64,000 nucleotides of DNA from Pseudobacteroides sp. (GTDB taxonomy: Bacteria > Bacillota > Clostridia > Acetivibrionales > DSM-2933). Both the position numbers and the translations under genes were made by a program. Within the stretch, counting starts at the first letter, position 1, and the number at the start of each line of letters is the position of its first letter. The stretch covers positions 62,001 to 126,000 of the forward strand of contig NZ_DATCTU010000004.1 in NCBI RefSeq assembly GCF_036567765.1, in the 5' to 3' direction. Under the pieces are notes generated by a model. That model worked only from the letters and a program-made list of their open reading frames with translations, ran no database searches and was not told where the DNA came from. This document shows, in pieces, positions 37,534-46,758 of the stretch.

Positions 37534-37572
37534 GCTTGCGATTTTGCAACCTTGGTCGTTGTCGCGAGAAAT
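37534..37572 (+). repeat. Dispersed repeat, copy R2
   Basis: 39-nt core, 35 of 39 identical to R1 and 32 of 39 to R3, ending TCGTTGTCGCGAGAAAT. It is the only copy flanked by clear inverted repeats. It lies 21 bp before the ABC exporter start. Confidence 0.8.
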
Positions 37573-37593
37573 AACATAAATGTAAAGTTAGGA

Positions 37594-39363
37594 ATGGTGA
37601 AATTGTTTAAACTTGTAACCTTTTTAAAGCCTTATAAAAAAGAATGCATTGTTGGCCCGGCCTTTAAGCTGCTTGAAGCAATATTGGAGCTTATTATGCC
37701 TACAATCATGGCACTTATCATCAACAATGGGGTAATAAGACAAGACAATGATTATATACTCAAAATGGGTGGACTTATGTTGCTGATGGCAGTATTGGGG
37801 TTTGGCAGTTCAGTGGTATGCCAGTATTATGCTGCCCTGGCATCACAAGGGTTTGGAACAACACTGCGAAACAAAATTTTTAAGCATATATCAACTCTTT
37901 CCTATGAGCAGATTGATAAGTTCGGAACACCGTCATTAATAAACCGAATTACAAATGACATAAATCAGCTTCAGCTTGCAATAGCCATGCTCATACGCCT
38001 TGTTATAAGGGCCCCCTTTATATGCATCGGAGCTGTTATAATGGCAATGATACTAGATTTACAGCTATCCCTAATTATTATAGCATCTACTCCTATTTTG
38101 GGAATTATTCTGTATTTTATTGTAAGCAGATCCTCCCCGCTCTATCGCAAATCTCAACAACACCTTGATAGAATAGTTGTTGTGCTCCGAGAGAATCTAT
38201 CAGGGGTAAGAGTAATTCGTACTTTTGCTAAGAATAGAAGTGAAAAGCAGAGATTCAAAAAATCCAATGATGATTTGACCGACATAGTTATTAATGTAAG
38301 CAAGATATCCGCTCTTTTAAATCCACTTACGACTCTTGTGGTGAACGGGGCTGTTATCGCCATTTTGTGGTACGGGGGGCTGCGTATCAATTCAGGCAGA
38401 CTTTCCCAGGGAGAGATTATTGCTTATGTCAACTATATAACACAGATATTACTAGCCCTAGTTGTTGTATCAAACCTGGTTATTATATTTACCCGTGCAT
38501 TTGCATCGGCAGCACGTGTTATCGAGGTGTTGGAAACTGTACCGTCCATTGCAGAAAGGAATGCTGCTAAAAAGAATATTACAGATAAAAGTATTAAAAA
38601 TATAAAAGATAAAGACGCCCTTGCAATCAGGTTTGATAAAGCTTCATTCGGTTATAGCACAACCGGAGATATGGCACTTAAAAATGTATCGGTAGACATC
38701 AGGCATGGCGAAACCGTGGGGATTATTGGCAGTACAGGTACAGGCAAGTCAACCTTTGTAAATCTGATCGCAAGGTTTTATGATGTATTTAATGGTAATA
38801 TCTACATAGATGGCATGGATGTAAAGGATTACCTCATTCATGAATTACGCAGGAAAATTGCTGTTGTACCCCAGAAATCCGTGCTCTTTACAGGAACTGT
38901 TGCAGAAAACATCCGTTGGGGAAAGGAAAATGCCTCAGAGGAGGAAATTGTAGCAGCCGCACAAATTGCACAGGCACATGAGTTTATTTCGAACTTGCCT
39001 GATGGATATAACACTAAAGTATCCCGAGGAGGAGCAAATTTTTCCGGAGGCCAGAAACAGCGTATTTCCATTGCCCGAGCTTTGGTTGCACAGCCTGAAA
39101 TATTGATACTTGATGATTCTTCTAGTGCATTGGACTTTGCAACAGAGGCAGCACTTAAAAAAGCAATCAATCAAAGCAGTAAAAATATGACAGTCTTAAC
39201 GGTATCACAGAGAGTTAGTTCGGTAAAACATTCAGATAAAATTATCGTATTTGATGACGGACATATTAAGGGAATAGGTATACATGATGAGCTAATAGAA
39301 AACTGTCAGGTATATAAGGAAATATGCATGTCTCAGCTTTCAACCGAGGAGGCTGGCATATGA
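37594..39363 (+). CDS. ABC exporter subunit 1, degenerate ATP site
   Basis: A half-size exporter of about 589 residues: six transmembrane helices (about 15-320) then an ATPase domain. Walker A is GSTGTGKST and the signature FSGGQKQ. The catalytic Glu after Walker B is Asp (LILDDSSSALD) and the switch His is Gln (TVSQRVSS). These changes mark the non-hydrolysing partner of heterodimeric exporters such as BmrC/BmrD or TM287/288. Start: ATG 37594 or GTG 37597, both close to AGGA; a longer frame runs through the R2 repeat and is unlikely. The stop overlaps the next gene's ATG (ATGA). Substrate, probably a drug or lipid, unknown. Confidence 0.92.
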   Translation: MVKLFKLVTFLKPYKKECIVGPAFKLLEAILELIMPTIMALIINNGVIRQDNDYILKMGGLMLLMAVLGFGSSVVCQYYAALASQGFGTTLRNKIFKHISTLSYEQIDKFGTPSLINRITNDINQLQLAIAMLIRLVIRAPFICIGAVIMAMILDLQLSLIIIASTPILGIILYFIVSRSSPLYRKSQQHLDRIVVVLRENLSGVRVIRTFAKNRSEKQRFKKSNDDLTDIVINVSKISALLNPLTTLVVNGAVIAILWYGGLRINSGRLSQGEIIAYVNYITQILLALVVVSNLVIIFTRAFASAARVIEVLETVPSIAERNAAKKNITDKSIKNIKDKDALAIRFDKASFGYSTTGDMALKNVSVDIRHGETVGIIGSTGTGKSTFVNLIARFYDVFNGNIYIDGMDVKDYLIHELRRKIAVVPQKSVLFTGTVAENIRWGKENASEEEIVAAAQIAQAHEFISNLPDGYNTKVSRGGANFSGGQKQRISIARALVAQPEILILDDSSSALDFATEAALKKAINQSSKNMTVLTVSQRVSSVKHSDKIIVFDDGHIKGIGIHDELIENCQVYKEICMSQLSTEEAGI

Positions 39364-41096
39364 ATAAAAAACTATTAATCAGGCTTTTGGGCCATATTGG
39401 AAAACATAAAATTTTCTTGATTTTATCTATGATCTGTGCACTTTTAAGCGTGGCAGCCAGCCTGCTAGGACCGATGCTGATAGGTAAGACTATTGATTAC
39501 ATGGTTGGAGAAGACACAGTTAATTTCATTTCCATGTCACATATTCTAGTTTACCTGTCCTTTATTTATGCAGGGGGAAGCCTATTTGGGTGGCTTCTTA
39601 CCTATTTGACAAACAGCATAGCATATAGAACCGTAAACGATATGAGAGACAAACTTTTTGAAAAGCTCTGCACTCTGCCTTTAAAGTTTTATGACACTAC
39701 ACCTCATGGCGACACGATCAATCGGTTTGTAAATGATATGGATTCAGTCTCTGATGGAGTTCAGCAGGGTATTACGACCCTCTTTACAGGTATTGTAACT
39801 GTCTTTGGAGCGGTTGGATTAATGCTTTATATCAATCCATTTATGACAGTATTTGTATTGTTGTCGGCCCCAGTGTCCTTTCTGGTTGCACGTTTTATTT
39901 CCAAACGTTCACAGCAATTCTTCAAGCAACAGGCAAAGATTTCAGGTGAGCTAAACGGTTATGCTGAAGAAATAATCGGAGGACAGAAAGTAGTTAAGGC
40001 ATTTGGCTTTGAGGAAAGGTCTTTAAGGAAGTTTGAAGATATTAATAATGTCCTTTATAAAACCGGAGTAAAGGCACAGTTTTATTCTTCACTAACCAAT
40101 CCGTCAACTCGCCTTGTTAATAACATCACATACGCAGGAATTGGTATTATCGGAAGTATTGCTGCCACTTCGGGAATGATAACCGTAGGAGGTATATCCA
40201 GCTTTTTGATCTACGCAAGCTTGTTCGGCAAGCCCTTCAATGAAATATCCGGTGTTCTGGCACAGATGCAAGCTGCATTTGCCTCACTACAACGCATATT
40301 CCATGTGCTGGATTTACCCGCTGAATCAATGAATATGAAAAATGCACTGGATATGAAAGTGGCTCAGGGCAATATAATATTTAAAAATGTTGCTTTTTCA
40401 TACCAACCTGATCGTCCACTTATTACAAATTTCAATCTTGAAGTAAGCAGGGGAAGCAGAATAGCTATTGTAGGGCAAACAGGTGCCGGCAAAACAACTC
40501 TTGTCAATCTTCTGATGAGGTTTTACAATATAGACAGCGGTTCAATCTTGCTTGACGGAATAAACATCAAAGACGTTACACTAGACAGCCTTAGGCAAAA
40601 TTTTGGAATGGTCCTTCAGGATACATGGTTATTTGCCGGAAGCATTAGGGATAATATTGCATATGGAAGGGAAACTGCGACGGAAGCTCAAATCATTGCA
40701 GCAGCTAAAGCTGCGGAGGCTCACAGCTTTATTATGCGTTTACCCGAAGGCTATGATACTTTGATTACAGAATCAGGCGAAAACCTTTCCCAAGGTCAAA
40801 AGCAACTTCTTACTATTGCACGGGTAATGCTGGTTGATCCGCCAATCTTGATTTTAGATGAGGCAACAAGCAGTATAGATACAAGGACAGAACTACAGAT
40901 ACAAAAAGCATTTATGAAAATGATTGCAGGCAGGACCAGCTTTGTTATAGCTCACAGGCTTTCGACAATACGGGAATCGGATATGATTTTAGTGATGGAT
41001 AAAGGTAATATTGTGGAAAGCGGAACCCATAAAGAGCTTTTAAATAAAAACGGTTATTATACAAAGCTTTATAAAAGCCAATTTGAACCTGATTAA
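39360..41096 (+). CDS. ABC exporter subunit 2, canonical catalytic residues
   Basis: About 578 residues: six transmembrane helices (about 15-315) and an ATPase with Walker A GQTGAGKTT, Walker B LILDEATSSID with the catalytic Glu, and switch His in VIAHRLST. The signature is LSQGQKQ instead of LSGGQ; this loop faces the partner's degenerate site, so the pair has one active and one impaired site. ATG 39360 overlaps the partner's stop and has GAGGAGG upstream. It forms an obligate heterodimer with the preceding protein by family precedent. Confidence 0.94.
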   Translation: MNKKLLIRLLGHIGKHKIFLILSMICALLSVAASLLGPMLIGKTIDYMVGEDTVNFISMSHILVYLSFIYAGGSLFGWLLTYLTNSIAYRTVNDMRDKLFEKLCTLPLKFYDTTPHGDTINRFVNDMDSVSDGVQQGITTLFTGIVTVFGAVGLMLYINPFMTVFVLLSAPVSFLVARFISKRSQQFFKQQAKISGELNGYAEEIIGGQKVVKAFGFEERSLRKFEDINNVLYKTGVKAQFYSSLTNPSTRLVNNITYAGIGIIGSIAATSGMITVGGISSFLIYASLFGKPFNEISGVLAQMQAAFASLQRIFHVLDLPAESMNMKNALDMKVAQGNIIFKNVAFSYQPDRPLITNFNLEVSRGSRIAIVGQTGAGKTTLVNLLMRFYNIDSGSILLDGINIKDVTLDSLRQNFGMVLQDTWLFAGSIRDNIAYGRETATEAQIIAAAKAAEAHSFIMRLPEGYDTLITESGENLSQGQKQLLTIARVMLVDPPILILDEATSSIDTRTELQIQKAFMKMIAGRTSFVIAHRLSTIRESDMILVMDKGNIVESGTHKELLNKNGYYTKLYKSQFEPD

Positions 41097-41272
41097 ACTT
41101 TCAAATATATAGAAAAATGTTGAATATATACCTGGCCCTTTCTATTCAATTTTGATATTAAATATTATTAATAGCACTTTTATGTAATTTCTGGTATAGT
41201 TAAACTGTACTAAATCAAAGATGCAATTAATCTTACATTACACATTTATTTCAGTTAATTGGTGGGAAAATC

Positions 41273-43117
41273 ATGTATCAGTTTAAAAAATTTGCTGTTT
41301 TAGTTTTTGTACTTCTTTTAGCATTTCCATTATTAGCTAGCTGTAGATCAAAGGGTCATACCCATAAAAATCTGCCCTATGCAACATCCGGTATTTTGGA
41401 CCTTGCAGGATGGGACTTTAAAACGGATGGAAGCATCCGCTTAGACGGCCAATGGGAATTCTATTGGAATAAGCTTTTAATCCCTCAACAATTTACTATA
41501 TCCAAAACAGATATGTCAACCGTCCCCTCACCCTGGAAAAGCACAGTAGTGAGGGGTGATGAATTACCTGATGATGAGGGGTATGCAACATACAGACTCC
41601 TGGTTAAAATGGACAACATTCCCCGAAATGCAGCTCTAAATCTCAAGTTTGTCATCTCCTCCTGCAAGCTATGGGTGGATAATAAAATGGTCTATGCATC
41701 AGGAATTGTTGGTAATTCAGCCAAAAACCACAAAGGCAAATTCACTCCCCAGGTAATACCAATCGCTCCCGAAATGAACCAATTCTATATAACGCTTCAG
41801 ATCTCCAACTTCGGCTATGCCAGTGGCGGATTTATTACAAGCATTGAACTGGGTGATATGCTTACGATTGTATCTCAGAAAAATACCCGATCTTTTGGAG
41901 ATATGTTTCTTTTCGGCAGTATTATGATTATGGGACTTTATCACCTAACCCTTTTTCTACTGAGAAGAAAAGAATTCTATACTTTATATTTCAGTATATT
42001 GTGTTTTTTAATATCAATTAGAACTCTATTGATGGGAGAAATGCTGCTCTACAACTTTATCCCAGACATCCCCCTTTATATATTTCTGAAGATTTCATCA
42101 TCAACCCTTTCCTTGGGTTTACCTTTTTTTGTAATGTTCATTCATTCATTTTTTCCTGAAGATACCCCTTATTGGTTTGTAAGAATTTCACAGATAGTGG
42201 GAGTATTATTTACTACCATAACCCTCACAGTTAACGATAAGTTGAGTAGCCTGTTTCTTATGCCTTTTCAAATATGCGGTGTTCTCATAATAGTACTTAT
42301 TCTTTTTATACTTTCTAAAGCTGCCTATCTTAAAAGAGATGCATCACATATTTTTTTGATTGCAACAATATCAATCGTATTCATAACCATAAACGATACC
42401 CTAAATGGTTATGGTATAATAAAAACCGGTTTCTATATTCCCATAGGACTGTTTTTGTTCATTTTTGTACAATCCTTTATGCTTTTTAGAAAACTGGTAA
42501 AACAGGAAGAACTCCTTTTAAGGTCTGAGCTCAGAATGCTGCAGGCTCAGATTAAACCTCACTTTCTCTTTAACGCATTAAATACTATAATTTCTGTAAG
42601 CAGATCATCCTCAGAAAAAACTATTCAGCTCCTCTTATATTTAAGTGATTATCTGAGGTGTGGGTTCAGCTTCAAAAATGATGAAGAATTTGTAGACTTT
42701 GATACGGAAATTCTCCATGTGAAGTCTTATCTGGAAATTGAGAAGGCTAGATTTTCCGATAAATTAAACATTGTTTATGAAATTGACAATAATATTGAGT
42801 GCAAAGTCCCCCCCTATATTCTTCAGCCTTTAGTTGAGAATGCCGTAAGGCATGGAATCCTTCCTCTTAAAAATGGTGGAACGGTAAGGCTTTCAGTGAA
42901 AAAAACAGACAATATGCTGTACATTGTGATTGAGGATAATGGAGTAGGTATGACAGAAGAAAAGCTCAATTCGATACTTAACGGAACGGATAAAACTTCG
43001 GGAATAGGCTTATCAAATGTGAAAGGCCGAATACAGAGAATTTATAAAAGAAAAATCAAGATAGAAAGTGCCATAGGAAAAGGCACCATTATATGTATAA
43101 CAATTCCAATAATATAG
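41273..43117 (+). CDS. 7TM-DISM sensor histidine kinase (LytS type)
   Basis: A 614-residue sensor. The N-terminus has a signal with lipobox LLASC (Cys24), then a 7TMR-DISMED2-like extracellular jelly-roll domain (about 45-190), seven transmembrane helices (about 205-400), and a LytS-type kinase: the phosphoacceptor motif QIKPHFLFNALNT with His430, and an HATPase_c domain with ENAVRHG and DNGVGM. The extracellular domain probably binds a carbohydrate or similar ligand. The lipobox before a polytopic kinase is odd and could simply be a signal peptide. ATG 41273 has GGTGGG upstream. It is followed by its LytTR regulator. Confidence 0.92.
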   Translation: MYQFKKFAVLVFVLLLAFPLLASCRSKGHTHKNLPYATSGILDLAGWDFKTDGSIRLDGQWEFYWNKLLIPQQFTISKTDMSTVPSPWKSTVVRGDELPDDEGYATYRLLVKMDNIPRNAALNLKFVISSCKLWVDNKMVYASGIVGNSAKNHKGKFTPQVIPIAPEMNQFYITLQISNFGYASGGFITSIELGDMLTIVSQKNTRSFGDMFLFGSIMIMGLYHLTLFLLRRKEFYTLYFSILCFLISIRTLLMGEMLLYNFIPDIPLYIFLKISSSTLSLGLPFFVMFIHSFFPEDTPYWFVRISQIVGVLFTTITLTVNDKLSSLFLMPFQICGVLIIVLILFILSKAAYLKRDASHIFLIATISIVFITINDTLNGYGIIKTGFYIPIGLFLFIFVQSFMLFRKLVKQEELLLRSELRMLQAQIKPHFLFNALNTIISVSRSSSEKTIQLLLYLSDYLRCGFSFKNDEEFVDFDTEILHVKSYLEIEKARFSDKLNIVYEIDNNIECKVPPYILQPLVENAVRHGILPLKNGGTVRLSVKKTDNMLYIVIEDNGVGMTEEKLNSILNGTDKTSGIGLSNVKGRIQRIYKRKIKIESAIGKGTIICITIPII

Positions 43118-43134
43118 GTGGGAAGGTGAAAGTT

Positions 43135-43893
43135 ATGAAAGTAATACTTGTTGATGATGAAAAAGCGGGTCTGGAAAATCTCCACTATTACCTTTCGAAG
43201 TATGGAAATATTGAAATACTTGGAATGTATCAGGATCCACTCGAAGCTTTGCAAGGCATTATTGACCAAAAACCCGATGCAGTATTTCTTGATATAATGA
43301 TGCCTGAAATGAGTGGATTAGAAGCTGCTTCCGAAATACTAAAGTTCGAAGAAGGGATTAAAATAGTTTTTGTAACAGCGTTTGATGAGTATGCTATAAA
43401 GGCCTTTGAGGTAAATGCGATAGATTATGTTTTAAAGCCCTATTCTGATCAAAGGATTGAAATGGCAATAAACAGGATAAATAAACTTATGCATGAAAAC
43501 GACCCCGTCAAATATAAAAAAAAGCACCATGCAATACAGTTTGAAGCGATGCAAAATGAAATTATTAAGATTCCTGTATGGAAAGATGAAAGAATATTTT
43601 TATGCGACCCCTTTGAAATAAGCTATCTGTCATCTGAAGATGGCAATGTAAAAATAAGTATATCTAATGGTGAGACTTATAAAAGCAAAGATACATTAGC
43701 TTATTTTGAAAGCAGATTGGACTCCAAAAGGTTTTTCAGATGCCACAAAAGCTTTATTATAAATACTGCAAAAATAAAAGAAATCATACCTTGGTTCAAT
43801 AATACATACTTATTAAAAATGGAAGGTTTAAATGAGCAAGTACCAGTTAGCAGATACTATATCAAAAGCTTTAAGAAACTCTTTGATTTATAG
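43135..43893 (+). CDS. LytTR-family response regulator
   Basis: About 252 residues. Receiver domain (about 1-120) with phosphoacceptor Asp53 in VFLDIMMPEMSG and the conserved Lys in VLKPY. The C-terminal LytTR DNA-binding domain (about 150-250) has FFRCHKSFIINTAKI and PVSRYY. It is the cognate partner of the upstream kinase, 17 bp away. ATG 43135 has AAGGTG upstream; earlier frame positions overlap the kinase end. The two following genes are on the same strand and may be regulated by it, which is inference. Confidence 0.94.
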   Translation: MKVILVDDEKAGLENLHYYLSKYGNIEILGMYQDPLEALQGIIDQKPDAVFLDIMMPEMSGLEAASEILKFEEGIKIVFVTAFDEYAIKAFEVNAIDYVLKPYSDQRIEMAINRINKLMHENDPVKYKKKHHAIQFEAMQNEIIKIPVWKDERIFLCDPFEISYLSSEDGNVKISISNGETYKSKDTLAYFESRLDSKRFFRCHKSFIINTAKIKEIIPWFNNTYLLKMEGLNEQVPVSRYYIKSFKKLFDL

Positions 43894-43945
43894 TTTAAGG
43901 GACACTGGAGACGAGTAAATAATATAGTTTAGGGAGGAATTTTAA

Positions 43946-44653
43946 ATGAACACACTACCTATCATGTTTGGCAAACTATGCCTGAAAATGTCTGCTTATT
44001 TTTTTGAAAAGGACAAAGAAAAAATAGAATATGTGGATGTTGAAATTGATTACGAAAGTGAGAATTTATATCGCTTTCAGCTAATAAATCAGGTGGAGCT
44101 AATTGATACTAAATTAAAGTCACAGCATCTTACAGACGTTAAGGGCGAAATGTATCTGGATTTGAGTAAAGAAAAAATTATTTTTGAGGGTTTCTACTAC
44201 GAAGAAGGAAAATTAAAGGGACCTTTTTGGCTTGAAGTTGACCCATTTTCCGAATCCAGTGAAATTATAAGCAGGTGTAATCCACCCTCTTTAGAATGTC
44301 CCCCTTACCCTGCTTCAGTCGGTACACTTTCCATAAATTTAACACCTTCTGCCCCAGCTTTGGACAGTGCGAGCAATAATTATATTCCTCAGAATGGTGT
44401 TACAATTGAAGTGAAGCAAAGAGAGTCTTCTTCAAATTTGGAAAATGGAAAGCCTAAAGAAACAATATACCTTTTAACAACTTTACACCAAAACAACCGA
44501 ATAACAGGCGTGGATACTGCTGAAAAGGGCAAAAACCATTTTCCTGATTTCTCAGGTGATGTAGGTACTATCCGTAACAGGGCATATGTTGATGGATACC
44601 TAAAATTAAATGGCAAGCCTATATCATCATTCTATCTTGAAATGGGTATATAA
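43946..44653 (+). CDS. Hypothetical 235-residue protein
   Basis: I do not recognise this family. There is no signal peptide or transmembrane helix, so it is probably cytoplasmic. It looks like two beta-rich parts: residues about 1-115 (EYVDVEIDYESEN, EGKLKGPFWLEVDPF) and about 120-235 (GVTIEVKQRESS, a charged linker, YVDGYLKLNGKPISSFYLEMG). A Pro/Ser-rich bridge joins them. The ribosome site is strong (AGGGAGG before ATG 43946). It starts 52 bp after the LytTR regulator and precedes the DM9 gene. Confidence 0.7.
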   Translation: MNTLPIMFGKLCLKMSAYFFEKDKEKIEYVDVEIDYESENLYRFQLINQVELIDTKLKSQHLTDVKGEMYLDLSKEKIIFEGFYYEEGKLKGPFWLEVDPFSESSEIISRCNPPSLECPPYPASVGTLSINLTPSAPALDSASNNYIPQNGVTIEVKQRESSSNLENGKPKETIYLLTTLHQNNRITGVDTAEKGKNHFPDFSGDVGTIRNRAYVDGYLKLNGKPISSFYLEMGI

Positions 44654-44842
44654 GAATAAAAGTGCCTAAACACCATATTTTTTATCTTCCTCCTTTGTAT
44701 TTCATCTGTGATACTGAGCAAGTTAGCCCCCAATTATTGTATGTTACAGTAAATTTATTACAGATACAAATAAACACGATAAAATGTTCTATGTAAGGAA
44801 GATACATAAACAAAACTATTTGATTAAAAGGAGGAAATTTTT

Positions 44843-45268
44843 ATGTCATTATGGATTAGTGCAACAGATGGCCAAATTCCTGACGGAGCAATTGTATGTG
44901 GAAAGGAGTCGGATGGTACAGTTTTATACGCAGCAAGGGCAATTTATCAAGGGGGCGTGCATCCCGGTAAGGTGAGAAAAGAATTTGGCGCCGCCAACAT
45001 TCCATATGGAGGCGAAGAAGTAAAAGTAAATCCTTATGAAGTTTTGGTAGGCAAAGGTAAATGGGTATCGGCTTCTAACGGAGATATTCCTGATGGAGCG
45101 ATCATTTGCGGCAGAGAATCAAACGGTACACCTTTATACGCTGCCAGGGCTAATTATAATGGAGGTGTTCACCCCGGCAAGGTGAGAAAAGAATTTGGTG
45201 GAGCCAATATTCCTTATGGCGGCAAGGAAATAACTGTTAACAATTATGAAGTACTGGTGGCTGAATAG
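44843..45268 (+). CDS. Two-repeat DM9 (DUF3421) domain protein
   Basis: A 141-residue protein made of two near-identical DM9 repeats (about 2-70 and 72-140). Each runs W-x-SA-x(3)-G-x-IPDGAI...G, LYAARA, GGVHPGKVRKEFG, ANIPYGG, then YEVLV. DM9 domains are best known in animals, including a mannose-binding oyster lectin, and are scattered in bacteria. There is no signal peptide. The strong internal identity suggests a recent duplication or selection on a pseudo-symmetric lectin. AAGGAGG precedes ATG 44843. It follows the unknown 235-residue gene on the same strand. Carbohydrate binding is inferred from the family. Confidence 0.87.
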   Translation: MSLWISATDGQIPDGAIVCGKESDGTVLYAARAIYQGGVHPGKVRKEFGAANIPYGGEEVKVNPYEVLVGKGKWVSASNGDIPDGAIICGRESNGTPLYAARANYNGGVHPGKVRKEFGGANIPYGGKEITVNNYEVLVAE

Positions 45269-45314
45269 TAAGCCTGCATTGCTATAAACATCTCGCCATA
45301 GTTTTCCATTAAAA

Positions 45315-45351
45315 AGTGAAGGAGCCTGCATTATGCTGGCTCCTCTTCACT
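45315..45351 (-). terminator. Intrinsic terminator overlapping the HlyC-like gene end
   Basis: AGTGAAGGAGCC (45315-45326) pairs with GGCTCCTCTTCACT (45338-45351). On the minus strand the stem is followed by TTTTTAATGG. The stem includes the last codons and stop of the 45331-46644 gene. Confidence 0.75.
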
Positions 45352-46644
45352 ATGTTTACATATCTTTACAAGTAATATCCTCTTATCTTCTACTTTTTCA
45401 ACTTTAAATACAAGCTTTTCATACTCTATAACAGGGTTTTCAGTCTCAGCAGGTATTCGTCCAAGCTGCCCTACTAAAAATCCGCTTAATGTATCATACT
45501 CATCAACAGGAAGCTCTACCCCTGTTAAATCAGCAACTTTATCCAAATCCACAATACCTTTAGCACGATATGAGTTATCATCTAGAGTTTCAATTTCCTT
45601 TTCTTCCTCTTCATCATACTCATCTGTTAAATCTCCTACTATCTCTTCAAGAACATCCTCAATGGTTACCATACCTGCTGTGCCGCCGTATTCATCAATG
45701 ACAACCGCTATATTTATTTTTTCCTTCTTAAATCTTTTAAGCATTTCATTTATGGGTATGCTCTCAGGAACCGATATAACATTCCTTATAAAACCATTAA
45801 TGTTTTTTGTATTACCTTGGATTTTTTGTTCATATAAATCTCTTATGTGTATAAAACCTACTACATTATCCTTGTCGCCCTCACATACCGGATATCGTGT
45901 GTACTTCTCATCCATTGCGGTTTTTAGGATAGTTTCAAATGAGTCTTCTTTATAGACACATACCATATCCATTCGTGGAATCATTATGTCTTTTACATTT
46001 TTCTCGTTAAATTCAAATATATTGTCAACATAAGTATATTCTGCCTTATCAATAAGGCCATGCTTATAGCTTTCCTCAACCAATATTTTGATCTCATCAT
46101 CGGTATGAGCTGCCTCATGCTCATCTATCATAGAATATCCCATCAGCTTTAATATAAAGTTGGTAGTGTGGTTAAATACCCACATAATAGGATATGTTGC
46201 TCTAAAGAAAAGAAACAGCGGCATTCCCGTTGCTATTGAAAACCTCTCTGAGCTTATTATGGCAAGTGATTTCGGCACAAGCTCTCCTAATACTATATGA
46301 AGTCCGGTTATTATGAAAAATCCTACAAAAATGGATATAGAGTGTATAGTACTCTCGGATAACCCGAAGTTATGGAGCAAAGGACCTATCATTTTGGAAA
46401 CGGTAGGTTCGCCGATCCAACCAAGTGCTAATGATGCCAATGTAATACCCAACTGACATGCAGAAAGATAAGAATTCAAATCGTTTACAACTTTATAAGC
46501 AAATTTTGCAGGGACACTTCCAGTGGAAGCAAGTATTTCTATTCTTGATTTTCTTACTTTAACCAGTGCAAATTCGGCACAAACGAAAAACGCATTCATA
46601 AGTACAAAGAATAACACCAGCAAAGTGTTTACAAATATAATCAT
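45331..46644 (-). CDS. HlyC/CorC-type membrane protein (DUF21-CBS)
   Basis: A 437-residue protein: DUF21/CNNM membrane domain (about 1-190, several helices), two CBS domains (about 205-330; MIPRMDMVCV, VVIDEYGGTAGMVT) and a C-terminal CorC_HlyC transporter-associated domain (about 345-430, GFLVGQLGRIP). Family members are linked to magnesium or cobalt efflux. ATG 46644 has GGAGG 13 bases upstream, an unusually long spacing. That site lies in the loop of a GTTCCA...TGGAAC hairpin. It shares its architecture with 46759-48069, separated by about 115 bp and repeat R3. Confidence 0.9.
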   Translation of the reverse strand: MIIFVNTLLVLFFVLMNAFFVCAEFALVKVRKSRIEILASTGSVPAKFAYKVVNDLNSYLSACQLGITLASLALGWIGEPTVSKMIGPLLHNFGLSESTIHSISIFVGFFIITGLHIVLGELVPKSLAIISSERFSIATGMPLFLFFRATYPIMWVFNHTTNFILKLMGYSMIDEHEAAHTDDEIKILVEESYKHGLIDKAEYTYVDNIFEFNEKNVKDIMIPRMDMVCVYKEDSFETILKTAMDEKYTRYPVCEGDKDNVVGFIHIRDLYEQKIQGNTKNINGFIRNVISVPESIPINEMLKRFKKEKINIAVVIDEYGGTAGMVTIEDVLEEIVGDLTDEYDEEEEKEIETLDDNSYRAKGIVDLDKVADLTGVELPVDEYDTLSGFLVGQLGRIPAETENPVIEYEKLVFKVEKVEDKRILLVKICKHSEEEPA

Positions 46645-46680
46645 TCTAACGTTCCATCCTCCAAATGTTGGAACAAAATC

Positions 46681-46719
46681 GCTTGCGATTCTGCTTTCTT
46701 AATCGTTGTCGTGAGAAAT
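46681..46719 (+). repeat. Dispersed repeat, copy R3
   Basis: Ungapped 39-nt match, 32 of 39 to both R1 and R2, with the block TCGTTGTCGTGAGAAAT intact. It is followed by ACACCATAATTCC, similar to the sequence after R1. It lies between the two HlyC-like genes, 36 bp before the start of 45331-46644. Confidence 0.75.
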
Positions 46720-46758
46720 TGTATTGAGTACAGTATACACCATAATTCCTCAGTCAAT

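Larger units (their letters stand above)
37061..37593. other. Divergent intergenic region carrying two copies of a dispersed repeat
   Basis: Between divergent nfeD (minus) and the ABC exporter genes (plus). It contains repeat copies R1 (37144-37182) and R2 (37534-37572). R2 is enclosed by imperfect inverted repeats (about 37501-37520 and 37572-37587, 16 of 16 matching if four bases are skipped). No convincing gene was found; open frames here lack ribosome sites. Confidence 0.6.

Noticed and set aside
37486..37593. N-terminal extension of the first ABC exporter subunit
   Set aside because: It runs through dispersed repeat R2 and has no ribosome site; exporter homology begins at the later start.
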